This document shows, one piece after another, positions 15,578 through 23,838 of a stretch of DNA of 24,697 nucleotides (its first letter is position 1; every line of letters begins with the position of its first letter). The translations under genes and the position numbers were made by a program. The DNA is from CAZJOD01 sp964547525. Lineage in GTDB: Bacteria; Bacillota; Clostridia; JAAYHZ01. A model generated the notes under the pieces. It searched no databases, had not been told where the DNA came from, and saw only the letters and a list, made by a program, of their open reading frames with translations. The stretch spans positions 1-24,697 of the forward strand of contig CAZJOD010000043.1 of the NCBI GenBank assembly GCA_964547525.1, in the 5' to 3' direction.

Positions 15578-18500
15578 TTATATTTTATTGTTCCATTCAT
15601 AAGATAAAGGAATTCTAAATGTATTACCCTCATCTATTACATAATCATATCCCTTTGAAAGATCCATGGTATCTTTCCACTTATTTATTAATGTAACATC
15701 CCCAATATCCAATATGATTTTATCACCGGATATTTCATAGTTTTCGATTGAAAATACTACTTGTTTATTATTAGAGTTTAAAACATATATTTTTTTGTCT
15801 TTTAATGATGTCAAAACAGCCTCGTTAGCTTTGATAACAATCTGATTTTCCATATCGAGTTTTTTTGTAAAATCAATAATGGTTCCGGTAATTAGGGGAG
15901 TTGTATTCGTAAATATACTTTCCTTCAACTCGCCGAATACTGATCCTTCCGATAAAAAGGCATATACAGGTTTGCCGTTTTGTTCTTGATACAGACTGAA
16001 GTATCCGGAAAATATGAATCGGTTATCTACTATATAAATTCGATCTCCGTTAATTGAGCTGATTATATAATCCGTTCTTCCGTTTTTTAATAATATTTTA
16101 AGTGCGACTGCCTCCATATCGGTTACAGTGACATCCTTAAACTTTATATTCAAGGTTTTTATTGCAATTATATTTTTTTCTTTAATATAAGGTTCAAGAA
16201 TAGAAATAAAACGACTGTTTAAATTATCACCTGATCTATGAGCCAAAACATACTTTAGGTTTTCCGGATTACCGGGTTGATTCTTAGCAGGATCACCTGA
16301 CGCTAAAGCTACATCGTTTAAGTGGGATAGCATTGTAAGAGACAGGTGAACATCACTGTTGGCATCAAGTACTTTCCATGTGTCTTTAACCTGCCAATCT
16401 ACTGTAAATTGTGACGGAGGATTTTCATCAAATTCAACATTGTATAAATAATGAAACCCACTCCCTTGATATCCCATAGATGATTTTTCTTTTTTATCAT
16501 AAGCTTGACCGAAGGGTATATCATCACCTGCATAAGTTCCGGGTCGTTTTTGCATATTTAAACCATTTACAGAAACATTACCTTCAGGACCGTGAAAACT
16601 ATACACATGGTCGCTTCCGCCCTTTACTCTAAAAATATCCAATATATATGAATTGGTGTCGTCTATTTTTATTACGGATATGTTCCTTCTATACATGGAG
16701 GTTTGTGGGTAGGCGTCCGGAGCTTCAACGTCAAAATGCTTTACCGAATCGTTTATATCAAAATGATGCGGATTACCCGATAAAGAACTTTTTTGTTTTC
16801 CTGCATCAACCACTACAGTATTATGGCTTATAGTATTTTCAGTCCATTCGTATCTTTTCGGCCAATCCGGTTTTTTATATTCCGGGTTTCCCAAATCGGG
16901 TGCCATATCCAGTCCTAATGCATACATCCCTAAATTTAAAGTATCTTTATGTCCATGTCCTACATTGCGGCCGAAGTAAACCCAAGCGCTTCTTTCGTTA
17001 TTGCCATACCCGTCACAGAGTTTTGCCAGACCGTATCCTGACAATAAGTCGCTTTTAGGTTTAAATGTTCCATTCGTTTTAATAACTTTTTCAATATCCT
17101 GCACGATTCTTTCGGGATCTTCTGAAAAAATATCATCATGTATCCCTTCTTTTGAATTTCCGTTTAGGAAATAAGCCGCTTGAGCAAGTATATCCGAGCG
17201 ATATATTTTATATGCGAGAATCATATCCTCTTTTTGTACTACAAGTTCAGGTTTTCCCGCTGCACCTGTATCACCTATTTGAGGTGTATATTTTGACGAG
17301 AAAATTAACGGAATAAAAGCATGATACATCTTTCTGATTTTAGGATGCAAGAATAAATTCCACTCGGGATTATCTTTAAACCGTTGAGTTATTTTAGCTA
17401 ATATTGTGAACTCTTTTAACCATAAGTAATTATAGCTTGGTGCCGATTCATTACCGATTCCGTCTCTATCTACATCATCGATTAAAGCCACATCCATATT
17501 ACCACCGGTTAATATGCGTCTGCCGTCGTCAATTATTTTAACACCCCCCGGTTTGAATACCCATTCCATCCATTCCCTTGAGAGTTCTTCATTATCAATA
17601 ATTAAAGCCGCCAAAGCCAAAGAACTTTGATGCATACCGGTGTTACCTCTGATTTGCGCATTCTTAACAGCAGTAAAAACTTGTTTTACTATCCCGTCTT
17701 CAATATTTTTTTGTATAGCTTGATGAGTATCTTTCGGATTATTCATTTTGAGGGTTTTTGACTTTTTGTTTAAAAAAGAAACTATATCTGTGTTGACAAG
17801 TGCGGGGAAGAAGGCGTCATAAGCTGTAAGAAATGGTTTTACCACATATGTTTCAGAAATACTCCCGGAGATTTTCCCCTGACCGGTGTGTCCGTGACTG
17901 TTAAAATATCCGTCGGAATCTTTATATGGAGAAAGGTCCATGTCGGGATATACGTCAGCTATACGGTCTAAAATTATCAAACCTGCTTCTGCATATCGTA
18001 TATCACCTGTAAGAATATACGCATCTTCAAAAGCATTTAATGCGTTGATTATTGCACCGCCGATTTTACTGTTTAACGACCATAAACCCATGTGATTATA
18101 ATAGGCTATAAATTTCCAATGTCTCTTATTTTCATCTATCCATCCGTATCCGTCGTCAACACCCCAATCCGACGGTTTATCAGGATAAAGTTCATTTTTT
18201 AGTAATGTGCGGTCGGCTTTTTCAGGATCAAAAAAACCATTTATATCCATACCACTTTTGTAATATGATGCAAAGTTATTACTTGGGAATATGTGATCAC
18301 AGCTTGGACAGATTATTTTCCAAGGGTTTCTAAACACATCGGTTTTCCAGGAAAAACTACCGTGCTCTTTAAATATCTTTGTTCCACATACAGGACAACC
18401 TAAATTACAAACATCAATACTTCGTGGGATTGATTGTGAAGTTACAAGAGACCAAAGCATATCCGTTCCATATGCCAAATATTGATTGGCTTTTTGTACC

Positions 18501-18631
18501 GCTTCTTCCATAAGCTCTTTAGCCCAGTTAAACTTGGAAACATTATTTCTTGCATTTTTAACCATATCGTCGGTATAATAAGTGCTTTTTGTTTTAAGTG
18601 CCGTTTTAACCGATTGATCTGTGTGTGCCAT
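15578..18631 (-). CDS. Heparinase II/III-like lyase with cysteine (zinc-ribbon-like) insert (1017 aa)
   Basis: The gene starts at ATG 18631 with GGAGG eight bases upstream. The N-terminal toroid-like region contains CPVC (79-82) and CPSC (108-111), a spacing typical of a zinc ribbon. It also has H334 in NTGMHQSS and a Y400 region (ESAPSYNYLW), both at places where lyase catalytic residues are expected. The heparinase II/III beta-domain signature is clear: RNVGHGHKDTLNL (555-567, with H559 and H561) and NTISHNTVVVD (599-609, with H603). Known relatives cleave sulfated or uronic-acid polysaccharides by beta-elimination. No signal peptide is visible. It is diverged in length and sequence from the 904-aa lyase, so the two probably cut different linkages or act at different stages. 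Confidence 0.88.
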   Translation of the reverse strand: MAHTDQSVKTALKTKSTYYTDDMVKNARNNVSKFNWAKELMEEAVQKANQYLAYGTDMLWSLVTSQSIPRSIDVCNLGCPVCGTKIFKEHGSFSWKTDVFRNPWKIICPSCDHIFPSNNFASYYKSGMDINGFFDPEKADRTLLKNELYPDKPSDWGVDDGYGWIDENKRHWKFIAYYNHMGLWSLNSKIGGAIINALNAFEDAYILTGDIRYAEAGLIILDRIADVYPDMDLSPYKDSDGYFNSHGHTGQGKISGSISETYVVKPFLTAYDAFFPALVNTDIVSFLNKKSKTLKMNNPKDTHQAIQKNIEDGIVKQVFTAVKNAQIRGNTGMHQSSLALAALIIDNEELSREWMEWVFKPGGVKIIDDGRRILTGGNMDVALIDDVDRDGIGNESAPSYNYLWLKEFTILAKITQRFKDNPEWNLFLHPKIRKMYHAFIPLIFSSKYTPQIGDTGAAGKPELVVQKEDMILAYKIYRSDILAQAAYFLNGNSKEGIHDDIFSEDPERIVQDIEKVIKTNGTFKPKSDLLSGYGLAKLCDGYGNNERSAWVYFGRNVGHGHKDTLNLGMYALGLDMAPDLGNPEYKKPDWPKRYEWTENTISHNTVVVDAGKQKSSLSGNPHHFDINDSVKHFDVEAPDAYPQTSMYRRNISVIKIDDTNSYILDIFRVKGGSDHVYSFHGPEGNVSVNGLNMQKRPGTYAGDDIPFGQAYDKKEKSSMGYQGSGFHYLYNVEFDENPPSQFTVDWQVKDTWKVLDANSDVHLSLTMLSHLNDVALASGDPAKNQPGNPENLKYVLAHRSGDNLNSRFISILEPYIKEKNIIAIKTLNIKFKDVTVTDMEAVALKILLKNGRTDYIISSINGDRIYIVDNRFIFSGYFSLYQEQNGKPVYAFLSEGSVFGELKESIFTNTTPLITGTIIDFTKKLDMENQIVIKANEAVLTSLKDKKIYVLNSNNKQVVFSIENYEISGDKIILDIGDVTLINKWKDTMDLSKGYDYVIDEGNTFRIPLSYEWNNKI

Positions 18632-18730
18632 AAATTAATCCTCCGTTAATAACAATCCGTAATAAAAGGGTTTTTACCTTTGTTTATTTATTATACATTA
18701 TTAAACCGATTTTTTAACAAGAAATTCATA

Positions 18731-18881
18731 GGAGTGACTTTTCTCATCCTGTTATCTTTTGTATGAGGGACACTTCTCATTCCATTCAATTAGCTTTTAT
18801 TAAGTAAATGCAAATAAAATTAAATGCCTTTTAAATGATTTTTATTTTCAAAAGAATAATGATAGGATGAGTCATGTCTCC
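18731..18881. mobile_element. Possible non-coding IS-end remnant (MITE-like)
   Basis: Two related direct repeats (18731-18750 and about 18764-18782; shared pattern GAGKGACNNTTCTCAT) are followed at 18861-18881 by an inverted relative (GATAGGATGAGTCATGTCTC). Multiple short end repeats of this kind recall IS21-family termini. The 80 bases between hold no gene. No transposase is present, so at most this is a deletion derivative. The rest of 18632-18964 is AT-rich, without genes. Confidence 0.35.
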
Positions 18882-18893
18882 ATAAGAAGATAA

Positions 18894-18918
18894 AGGCTAC
18901 CCGCTCTTTTGGTAGCCT
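18894..18918 (-). terminator. Intrinsic terminator after the lipoprotein gene
   Basis: AGGCTACC (18894-18901) and GGTAGCCT (18911-18918) form a perfect 8-bp, GC-rich stem with a nine-base loop. On the minus strand a T-rich tail follows. It lies about 45 bases after the stop of the minus-strand operon. Confidence 0.8.
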
Positions 18919-18964
18919 CCTACTTTATTAATTATGTTGTAACCGTTTCATGATGCTGCAAATT

Positions 18965-19933
18965 CTACCATTTAAGTTGTGTCCATTGCTTCACACAAAT
19001 ACTATCTTCACGGCGGAAAAAGGTATCTAGTGTTGTGTTGCCTTTATCATATAATAAGCGGGTTATCTTAACATTTCCGTCGTTATCATGTTTGTAGGTC
19101 TCCACTAGGATATATTCAACCGCCTTATCCGGTACAATTAAATCAGGCAGTTTTCCGGGGGTGTATTCCGTACGAGATAGGACGGTACTATCTCCGCTCA
19201 TTTGCAGAATTACAATTTTCTCCGGCGGAAACATAGTGGCAAAGGATATTTTTACACTACAGCTTGTTTTTTTATCGACACCGTTTTCTGTTACGGTTTT
19301 AGTTTCTTCTATGGTTTTAGAGAAAACCGAACCCTCACTCTGAGGACCACCGGTCATATACCCGCTGCCTGATATGGCATATACACTGCCGTCGGCACTT
19401 TGATACACGGGATTAACATAATATGTTTTGTCACTATGATTAGGTGATATATAAATAGTACCTTCTAATGATACTCTATCTTCTTTGTCACCATAAAAAA
19501 GACCTGTGTGTGCATCGCTGATTGCTTTGTCCGCGCCGGAGGTAGTATATCCGTCTTCTTTCTCATTTACCCGGATAGTTGCAGAGAAATAGGATATACC
19601 GTCAACACCGTCAAAAATATACTCTCTTATATCAAAACTTTCACCTGTTCTATCATCTGTTATCGTACGCGTTTTCAATGTGGCATACAGTCTCCCCTGA
19701 TACCGGTTTGAATCTCCTTTTACTATGTTATCACCCCCACCGAACAAATCTTTTGCATTATCTTTCATGTATAGTTCCATATCAAACAAATCAAGGTAGT
19801 CCATTGTAATAAATACGCCGATTAACCTATCATCATTTATGTGATCCCCTGCGTCTTCACGTGCAAGTTGACAGCCGGTCGATGTGAATATAATAATAAG
19901 AGCAAAGTATACTAAAAATATTTTTTTATTCAT
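18965..19933 (-). CDS. Secreted lipoprotein of unknown function
   Basis: ATG 19933 is chosen because GGAGGG lies nine bases upstream; a second ATG two codons earlier is almost on the RBS. The 322-residue product begins with a short basic N terminus, a hydrophobic core (5-16) and STGC with C21, a plausible though not canonical lipobox. It should be anchored outside the membrane. The mature part is acidic and rich in beta-strand patterns, with a glycine- and tyrosine-rich middle (about 170-205). I recognise no family. The start overlaps the end of the XRE-type gene by eight bases, showing translational coupling in the three-gene operon. A sensory or envelope-stress role with the membrane protein is only an inference. 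Confidence 0.8.
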   Translation of the reverse strand: MNKKIFLVYFALIIIFTSTGCQLAREDAGDHINDDRLIGVFITMDYLDLFDMELYMKDNAKDLFGGGDNIVKGDSNRYQGRLYATLKTRTITDDRTGESFDIREYIFDGVDGISYFSATIRVNEKEDGYTTSGADKAISDAHTGLFYGDKEDRVSLEGTIYISPNHSDKTYYVNPVYQSADGSVYAISGSGYMTGGPQSEGSVFSKTIEETKTVTENGVDKKTSCSVKISFATMFPPEKIVILQMSGDSTVLSRTEYTPGKLPDLIVPDKAVEYILVETYKHDNDGNVKITRLLYDKGNTTLDTFFRREDSICVKQWTQLKW

Positions 19934-20153
19934 AATCATTTCCCTCCAAATTTCCATCAAATTTTAAAATATCTCCCACGTCACAATTAAGAAAATAACA
20001 AATCCTGTTTATCGTATGAAAACGAATCCCTTTTGCTTTACCACTACGGAGAATGGATAGATTTGCTTCTGTGATGTCCACCAATGCGCAAAGCTCTTTA
20101 GAAGTCATACCTCGAGTTTTGAGTATTTCATCCAGAAAAACCTTTATAGCCAT
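19926..20153 (-). CDS. Small XRE/Cro-CI-type HTH regulator
   Basis: The 75-residue protein is almost entirely one helix-turn-helix domain. The fold is recognisable from SKELCALVDITEANLSILRSGKAKGIRFHTINRICYFL, followed by the VGDIL ending common in compact Cro/CI-like regulators (YozG or HTH_26 type). ATG 20153 has a GGGGG-rich RBS. The gene is 11 bases downstream of the polytopic membrane protein and overlaps the lipoprotein gene. Small HTH proteins of this type frequently accompany a DUF2975-like membrane protein in Firmicutes. It is a likely autoregulator of the operon, with a candidate operator at 21155-21173. Confidence 0.9.
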   Translation of the reverse strand: MAIKVFLDEILKTRGMTSKELCALVDITEANLSILRSGKAKGIRFHTINRICYFLNCDVGDILKFDGNLEGNDYE

Positions 20154-20164
20154 ACCTATACCCC

Positions 20165-21136
20165 CTATATAAACATATCATTGTCATCTTTAAGCTGCTT
20201 GTTCTCACCGATAAACCGTGCCAATAAAAGTACTGTCAATACAAATACAACGGATAAAAGTGGTAGCTTAACCGAGCTGTTTACCACTGCCAAAGTTTTA
20301 AAAAAGATTAGTTGTAAAAGATTGAAGCTTATATTTGATACTATGGAAATAGCAAGAGATACTCCGCATATACGTGAAAGTTTTCCGGCTGCAGCGACGG
20401 ATGATTCGGAATAACGATCGGTTTTTAGTTCATCCAACAAATGCATTGCGAAAAAAACAACGAGTACATTTAGTATGTAAGGTAGTGCATCAACAATGTA
20501 TTGTAGCAATAGAAAACCGTAACTCATACCTAAACGCCCTGTATTTCCCGTGTTACCTGTTCGGAGAGTTTCGAAAGAGTCTAATAAGCCACCGAAAGAC
20601 GCTCCGAAAGCAAGGTACACAAACATAATATTCAAAGCGCATAAAAGTATTGAAAAATATTTTTGAAGTTTATCGATTTTAGCTTCAAAAGACAGCCGTA
20701 ATACCCGAAGAACTGCATACCCGCATAAAAGTGAATAGACAATGCTTCCCAATATCGCTTTTATGGCGGATTGACTTATTGTAACACCCCAATATTTACC
20801 CCCGAATAGACCGGGATTAACCATAAAATATATAACAACGAATAAAACTATACCGGTAATTGCCAGCAAAGAATCTTCAATATATAGTTTGCGCTTTTTA
20901 TAAATAAGAAACAGTGCAGTCAAAGGTATAATGCATACTAGTATATATAATACAATCGAAATTACATTTCCGATGTCGCCTGATAATGACAGCGCTCTTA
21001 ACCCTTTTCCTATTTGGTCAAAAGGAAACGCCATTATTGTAGAAAAGGCACCGGATATCGTTTCACGAGTAAAGTTCAACAATACACAAACTGCCGCTTC
21101 AAGACCTAAAAAAATATAAAAAGTTTTACGCTTCAT
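20165..21136 (-). CDS. Polytopic membrane protein, DUF2975-like partner of the HTH regulator
   Basis: The 323-residue protein has about eight hydrophobic segments spread over its length and a soluble charged C-terminal tail. The last part (an LSRICGVSLAIS region, then two helices and LLARFIGENKQLKDDNDMFI) resembles DUF2975 proteins, which usually end in exactly this type of tail and are paired with a small XRE regulator. DUF2975 proteins are normally shorter, so this may be an extended relative. Function is unknown. ATG 21136 is preceded by GGAGGGG. It is the first gene of a three-gene operon with a consensus promoter. Confidence 0.75.
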   Translation of the reverse strand: MKRKTFYIFLGLEAAVCVLLNFTRETISGAFSTIMAFPFDQIGKGLRALSLSGDIGNVISIVLYILVCIIPLTALFLIYKKRKLYIEDSLLAITGIVLFVVIYFMVNPGLFGGKYWGVTISQSAIKAILGSIVYSLLCGYAVLRVLRLSFEAKIDKLQKYFSILLCALNIMFVYLAFGASFGGLLDSFETLRTGNTGNTGRLGMSYGFLLLQYIVDALPYILNVLVVFFAMHLLDELKTDRYSESSVAAAGKLSRICGVSLAISIVSNISFNLLQLIFFKTLAVVNSSVKLPLLSVVFVLTVLLLARFIGENKQLKDDNDMFI

Positions 21137-21154
21137 AACCCCTCCATATGAAAA

Positions 21155-21173
21155 ATTATTGATATTCGATAAT
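21155..21173. promoter_or_regulatory. Near-palindromic candidate operator
   Basis: ATTATTGATATTCGATAAT is symmetrical except at one pair and the centre. It lies just downstream of the predicted transcription start of the membrane protein/HTH/lipoprotein operon. This is a natural place for repression by the small XRE protein encoded in that operon. Assignment of the binder is inference. Confidence 0.45.
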
Positions 21174-21182
21174 TACATACTC

Positions 21183-21211
21183 AGTATAGATTAAAAATTA
21201 TCGTTTGTCAA
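21183..21211 (-). promoter_or_regulatory. Consensus sigma-A promoter of the HTH operon
   Basis: On the minus strand a perfect TTGACA (21206-21211) and TATACT (21183-21188) are separated by exactly 17 bases. This is the best promoter in the window. Confidence 0.88.
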
Positions 21212-21273
21212 TAATTTAAAATGGAATTTAATATTTATTTTTTCTGTTAAATCTTTTGATTGTAAGTAGAAAA

Positions 21274-21306
21274 CCGGTTCAAAAATCATTAAATTTTATG
21301 AACCGG
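21274..21306 (-). terminator. Hairpin downstream of the sulfatase
   Basis: CCGGTTCA (21274-21281) pairs with TGAACCGG (21299-21306), and inner AAAAT/ATTTT adds pairing. On the minus strand a short TTTT follows. It lies about 160 bases after the sulfatase stop and could end its transcript. Confidence 0.6.
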
Positions 21307-21467
21307 CTATTCGGTTAATCAAAGTTACAATCTATTCAGACCGGACAACTCCTACGGTATTGAATACCTCTAGTATGATGTAGGATGCCTTTCGAGACAT
21401 TTTTAGCGGTACAGTATTAATATACGCATTATTCTATGCTACTGAAACTTTTTTTTGCAGTGAAGGA
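21307..21467. other. Gene-free interval with nested inverted repeats and a tiny open frame
   Basis: TCCTAC and GTAGGA arms (about 21350-21386) enclose a GGTATTGAATACC hairpin. On the minus strand an open frame from ATG 21400 to TAG 21332 would give a 22-residue peptide with no RBS. I cannot decide between a structured 3' UTR, a decayed coding fragment or chance. Confidence 0.35.
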
Positions 21468-22853
21468 TCAGCCGTCATCCTTTTTGTCATACAATGCAAC
21501 CATATACGGGTAATTGGCATTGTAAGACGTCAGCATTTTAGGATTTTCGATCCTCCCGATTTCGCGTACTTTTTTCCCTTCTATATTATTGGCTTTATCA
21601 CCTAACTCTTCGGCATATTGTCTTGCATACCCTTTAAGTTTATTCACAATATCCGGATATAGGCTGTAAACATTGTTTTTTTCACCTATATCATTCTCTA
21701 AATTGTATAACTCATTTATAGTGTCGTTTCTTTTTCTAAAATGTAATTTCCATTGTCCAACCCTAACCGCTTCAAGGTTTTCTCTTGAATAATACACCAT
21801 GGAATCACGCTTGTGTTCCTTACCCGTATTTTCAAACAATAAAGGGGTCATGTCAACACTATCGATTATTCTGTCTGACGGAAGTGTCCGATTGCATAAC
21901 GAAGCGAAAGTAGCAAGGAAATCAATGTTCGAAGTTATAGCACAACACTTTTGACCGCTTTTAATTTGGCTTTTCCAGCTCATTATGCAAGGTACCCGCA
22001 TTCCACCTTCGTATGTAAACCCTTTTGTTCCGCGTAAAGGATCATTAGATGCACCGTGGTCCGCTCTTGAACCGTTATCCGATGTAAAAATTATTAATGT
22101 ATCTTCATATAATTCATGCATTTTTAATTCTTGTATTAATACACCAAGCGCCCAATCAACCGCTGCGACACATGCTCCGAAATCTCCGTTATCGGATTCG
22201 TCTACAAAACGCTGTGGGGCATATAGCGGAAGATGGACTTGTAAGGGTGCAAAATACAGGAAAAAAGGCTTTTTTGTATTTTTCCTAATGAACATTGTGG
22301 CATGTTCTACATATCTTTCGATTAAAGGTGCTTGGTCAGGTTGTTCTTGTATTACCTCATCATTTGATATGAGAGGTAAGGGTGGGTATCTCTTGTCCAG
22401 ATCTTCTTGAACACCCCATCTTCTCTTTTGTCTGCCCATATCGTTGCTGTATGGTAGCCCGTAATAACTGTCAAATCCATATTTTAACGGTAAAAATTCT
22501 TCTTGGTCACCGCAATGCCACTTACCGACGATCATTGAAGTATAGCCTTCTTCCTTTAGCATTCCGGGAATAGTCAATTCCGACCTGTTCAGACCGAGAG
22601 GATGTCCGGGCATGAGGACAGCTTGTCCGTTAAAACTTTCAAACCCGATCCTTTTCGGATAGCATCCTGTCATTAATGCTCCGCGTGACGGTGAGCACAC
22701 CGGTGAAGCTGAATAAAAATCTGTAAATAGCATTCCCTCGCTTGCGAGCATATCAATGTTTGGGGTTTTATTTACCCGCGAACCGTAGCAACCGAGATCT
22801 CCGTATCCTAAGTCGTCACAATTTATGAGAACTATATTCGGTTTATTTAACAT
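21468..22853 (-). CDS. Cys-type sulfatase (formylglycine-dependent)
   Basis: The 461-residue protein has the complete type I sulfatase signature CSPSR (53-57) followed by GALMTG, in which C53 must be converted to formylglycine; in anaerobes this needs an anSME radical-SAM enzyme, not present in the window. Metal ligands are visible as D13/D14 near the N terminus and in FTSDNG. GKWHCG (110-115) supplies a conserved Lys and His. The protein has no signal peptide, so it probably removes sulfate from imported oligosaccharides in the cytoplasm. With the two heparinase-like lyases it points to a sulfated substrate. ATG 22853 is fixed by an in-frame stop upstream; the nearest AGAGGA is 13 bases away, an unusually long gap. 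Confidence 0.93.
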   Translation of the reverse strand: MLNKPNIVLINCDDLGYGDLGCYGSRVNKTPNIDMLASEGMLFTDFYSASPVCSPSRGALMTGCYPKRIGFESFNGQAVLMPGHPLGLNRSELTIPGMLKEEGYTSMIVGKWHCGDQEEFLPLKYGFDSYYGLPYSNDMGRQKRRWGVQEDLDKRYPPLPLISNDEVIQEQPDQAPLIERYVEHATMFIRKNTKKPFFLYFAPLQVHLPLYAPQRFVDESDNGDFGACVAAVDWALGVLIQELKMHELYEDTLIIFTSDNGSRADHGASNDPLRGTKGFTYEGGMRVPCIMSWKSQIKSGQKCCAITSNIDFLATFASLCNRTLPSDRIIDSVDMTPLLFENTGKEHKRDSMVYYSRENLEAVRVGQWKLHFRKRNDTINELYNLENDIGEKNNVYSLYPDIVNKLKGYARQYAEELGDKANNIEGKKVREIGRIENPKMLTSYNANYPYMVALYDKKDDG

Positions 22854-23125
22854 ATAAGTTTAACCATCCTCTCATATTTTTGTCTATGATAATTCATAAA
22901 CAGTTATGTATTGAAGTCCTGTGCCATCTTCAAAGATATTCTATCAATATTATAGTAATCTACATACTTTTTTATTAAAACGATTTCCCGCTGATTATTA
23001 CATTTATTTTACCATATCAAACAAGAAATTTCACTTTCTTGTAATTAATATATTGCTAATTTATACCTTGTATAATAGCCTTGCAAGGACATATATCATC
23101 TAATTTTATTTTTATGTTAAACACA
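22854..23125. other. AT-rich interval upstream of the sulfatase
   Basis: No gene is seen. On the minus strand TATAAT (22949-22954) could be a -10 for the sulfatase but has no good -35. ACAAGAAA (23021-23028) and TTTCTTGT (23035-23042) form an 8-bp hairpin or operator-like dyad, and CCTTGCAAGG (about 23073-23082) is a perfect 10-bp palindrome. Their roles are unknown. Confidence 0.4.
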
Positions 23126-23368
23126 TTACATAGAACGACTAAGAACTTCTCCAACGGTATAAAAATCACTAGTCAATTGATGTATGTTTGTGGCCGCCGC
23201 CGCATGTCTAAGGTCGTGAAAACGGAAATAAGGTAAACCGAGTTCTTTAAGCAGTTTATTGAAGTCGCGGATAATGTGATTCTTCCGATTGTGGTTTTCC
23301 ATTTTCTGTGCAAACTATAAAATCCGAGATGACAGAAGCATTTCTTCTTGCTTTTTAGCCCTCAAGAC
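23126..23368 (-). pseudogene. Remnant of a tyrosine recombinase/integrase
   Basis: The last intact frame, from ATG 23302 to TAA 23126, encodes 58 residues including LPYFRFHDLRHAAAATN, the box containing the catalytic R..H..R region of phage-type integrases. The final catalytic tyrosine block is missing after VGEVLSRSM. Upstream, pieces of the same protein continue in other frames: DFIVCTENGKP (about 23300-23330) and VLRAKKQEEMLL (to about 23368). At least two frameshifts separate them. It is clearly a decayed gene and marks a former mobile element next to the Fic gene. A few bases carry a GC-rich GCGGCGGCGG run unlike the surroundings. Confidence 0.85.
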
Positions 23369-23449
23369 ACTTTGTAGCAAGTAATATTTTACTTTGGGTA
23401 ATAATTAACTTATTAATAGTAAGATATGATTTTATGATAGAATAGGATT

Positions 23450-23640
23450 AAGGAAATGTTGGTAAGGCCCTAGCTGAAGAGATTGTTGCATTCGCAAACT
23501 CTGAAGGCGAATGATACTCATTGGTGTGAACGACGATGGGAGCATTTTGGGTGTTTTGGATACATTGATAGAAGAAAAAATTATAAATGTATTTAGGAAC
23601 AACTGTATTCCCACAAGTAGTATTTATGATTCGATATATT
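23450..23640 (+). pseudogene. Frameshifted AlbA_2 (Schlafen-like) domain fragment
   Basis: Translation of 23450-23510 gives GNVGKALAEEIVAFANSEG. A one-base shift at about 23508 then gives MILIGVNDDGSILGV and a further segment ending at TAG near 23640. Joined, they read as the start of an AlbA_2 / divergent AAA_4 protein, in which the block AFANSEGG-ILIGV-DDG is diagnostic. One missing G (GGCGAATG instead of GGCGGAATG) explains the break. The rest of the protein, normally several hundred residues, is gone. Such proteins are ATP-binding regulators or defence-associated factors, often in mobile islands. Confidence 0.8.
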
Positions 23641-23724
23641 AGTATTTAATAAAATATATAGCTTTACCTCGAAAGTTAATCATCAATCTGAAAAAGTAGA
23701 AAAAGATTGGTATGGAAGAATGTT

Positions 23725-23838
23725 ATGGATTCTGAACATCCAAACATTATTGAAGGTAGTCCGCTGAGAATGCAGGTTCTTTATGATGTAAATTTGCCAA
23801 GAAATATTGAGAGGGGTGGTGCAAATAGATCAATATAA
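23725..23838 (+). CDS. Possible 37-aa small ORF overlapping the Fic start
   Basis: ATG 23725 opens a short frame that ends at TAA 23836-23838, overlapping the Fic gene by 20 bases. No convincing RBS precedes it. It may be a decayed tail of an earlier gene rather than a functional peptide, or a leader for coupled translation. The sequence resembles nothing I know. Confidence 0.25.
   Translation: MDSEHPNIIEGSPLRMQVLYDVNLPRNIERGGANRSI

Noticed and set aside
21440..21467. Third copy of the leader element on the minus strand
   Set aside because: It shares TTCACTGCAA and a later CAGTAG, but none of the CTGTGAA, CCGA, GCTTTGT or AAATACC blocks follow at the right spacing. It is probably a chance match.
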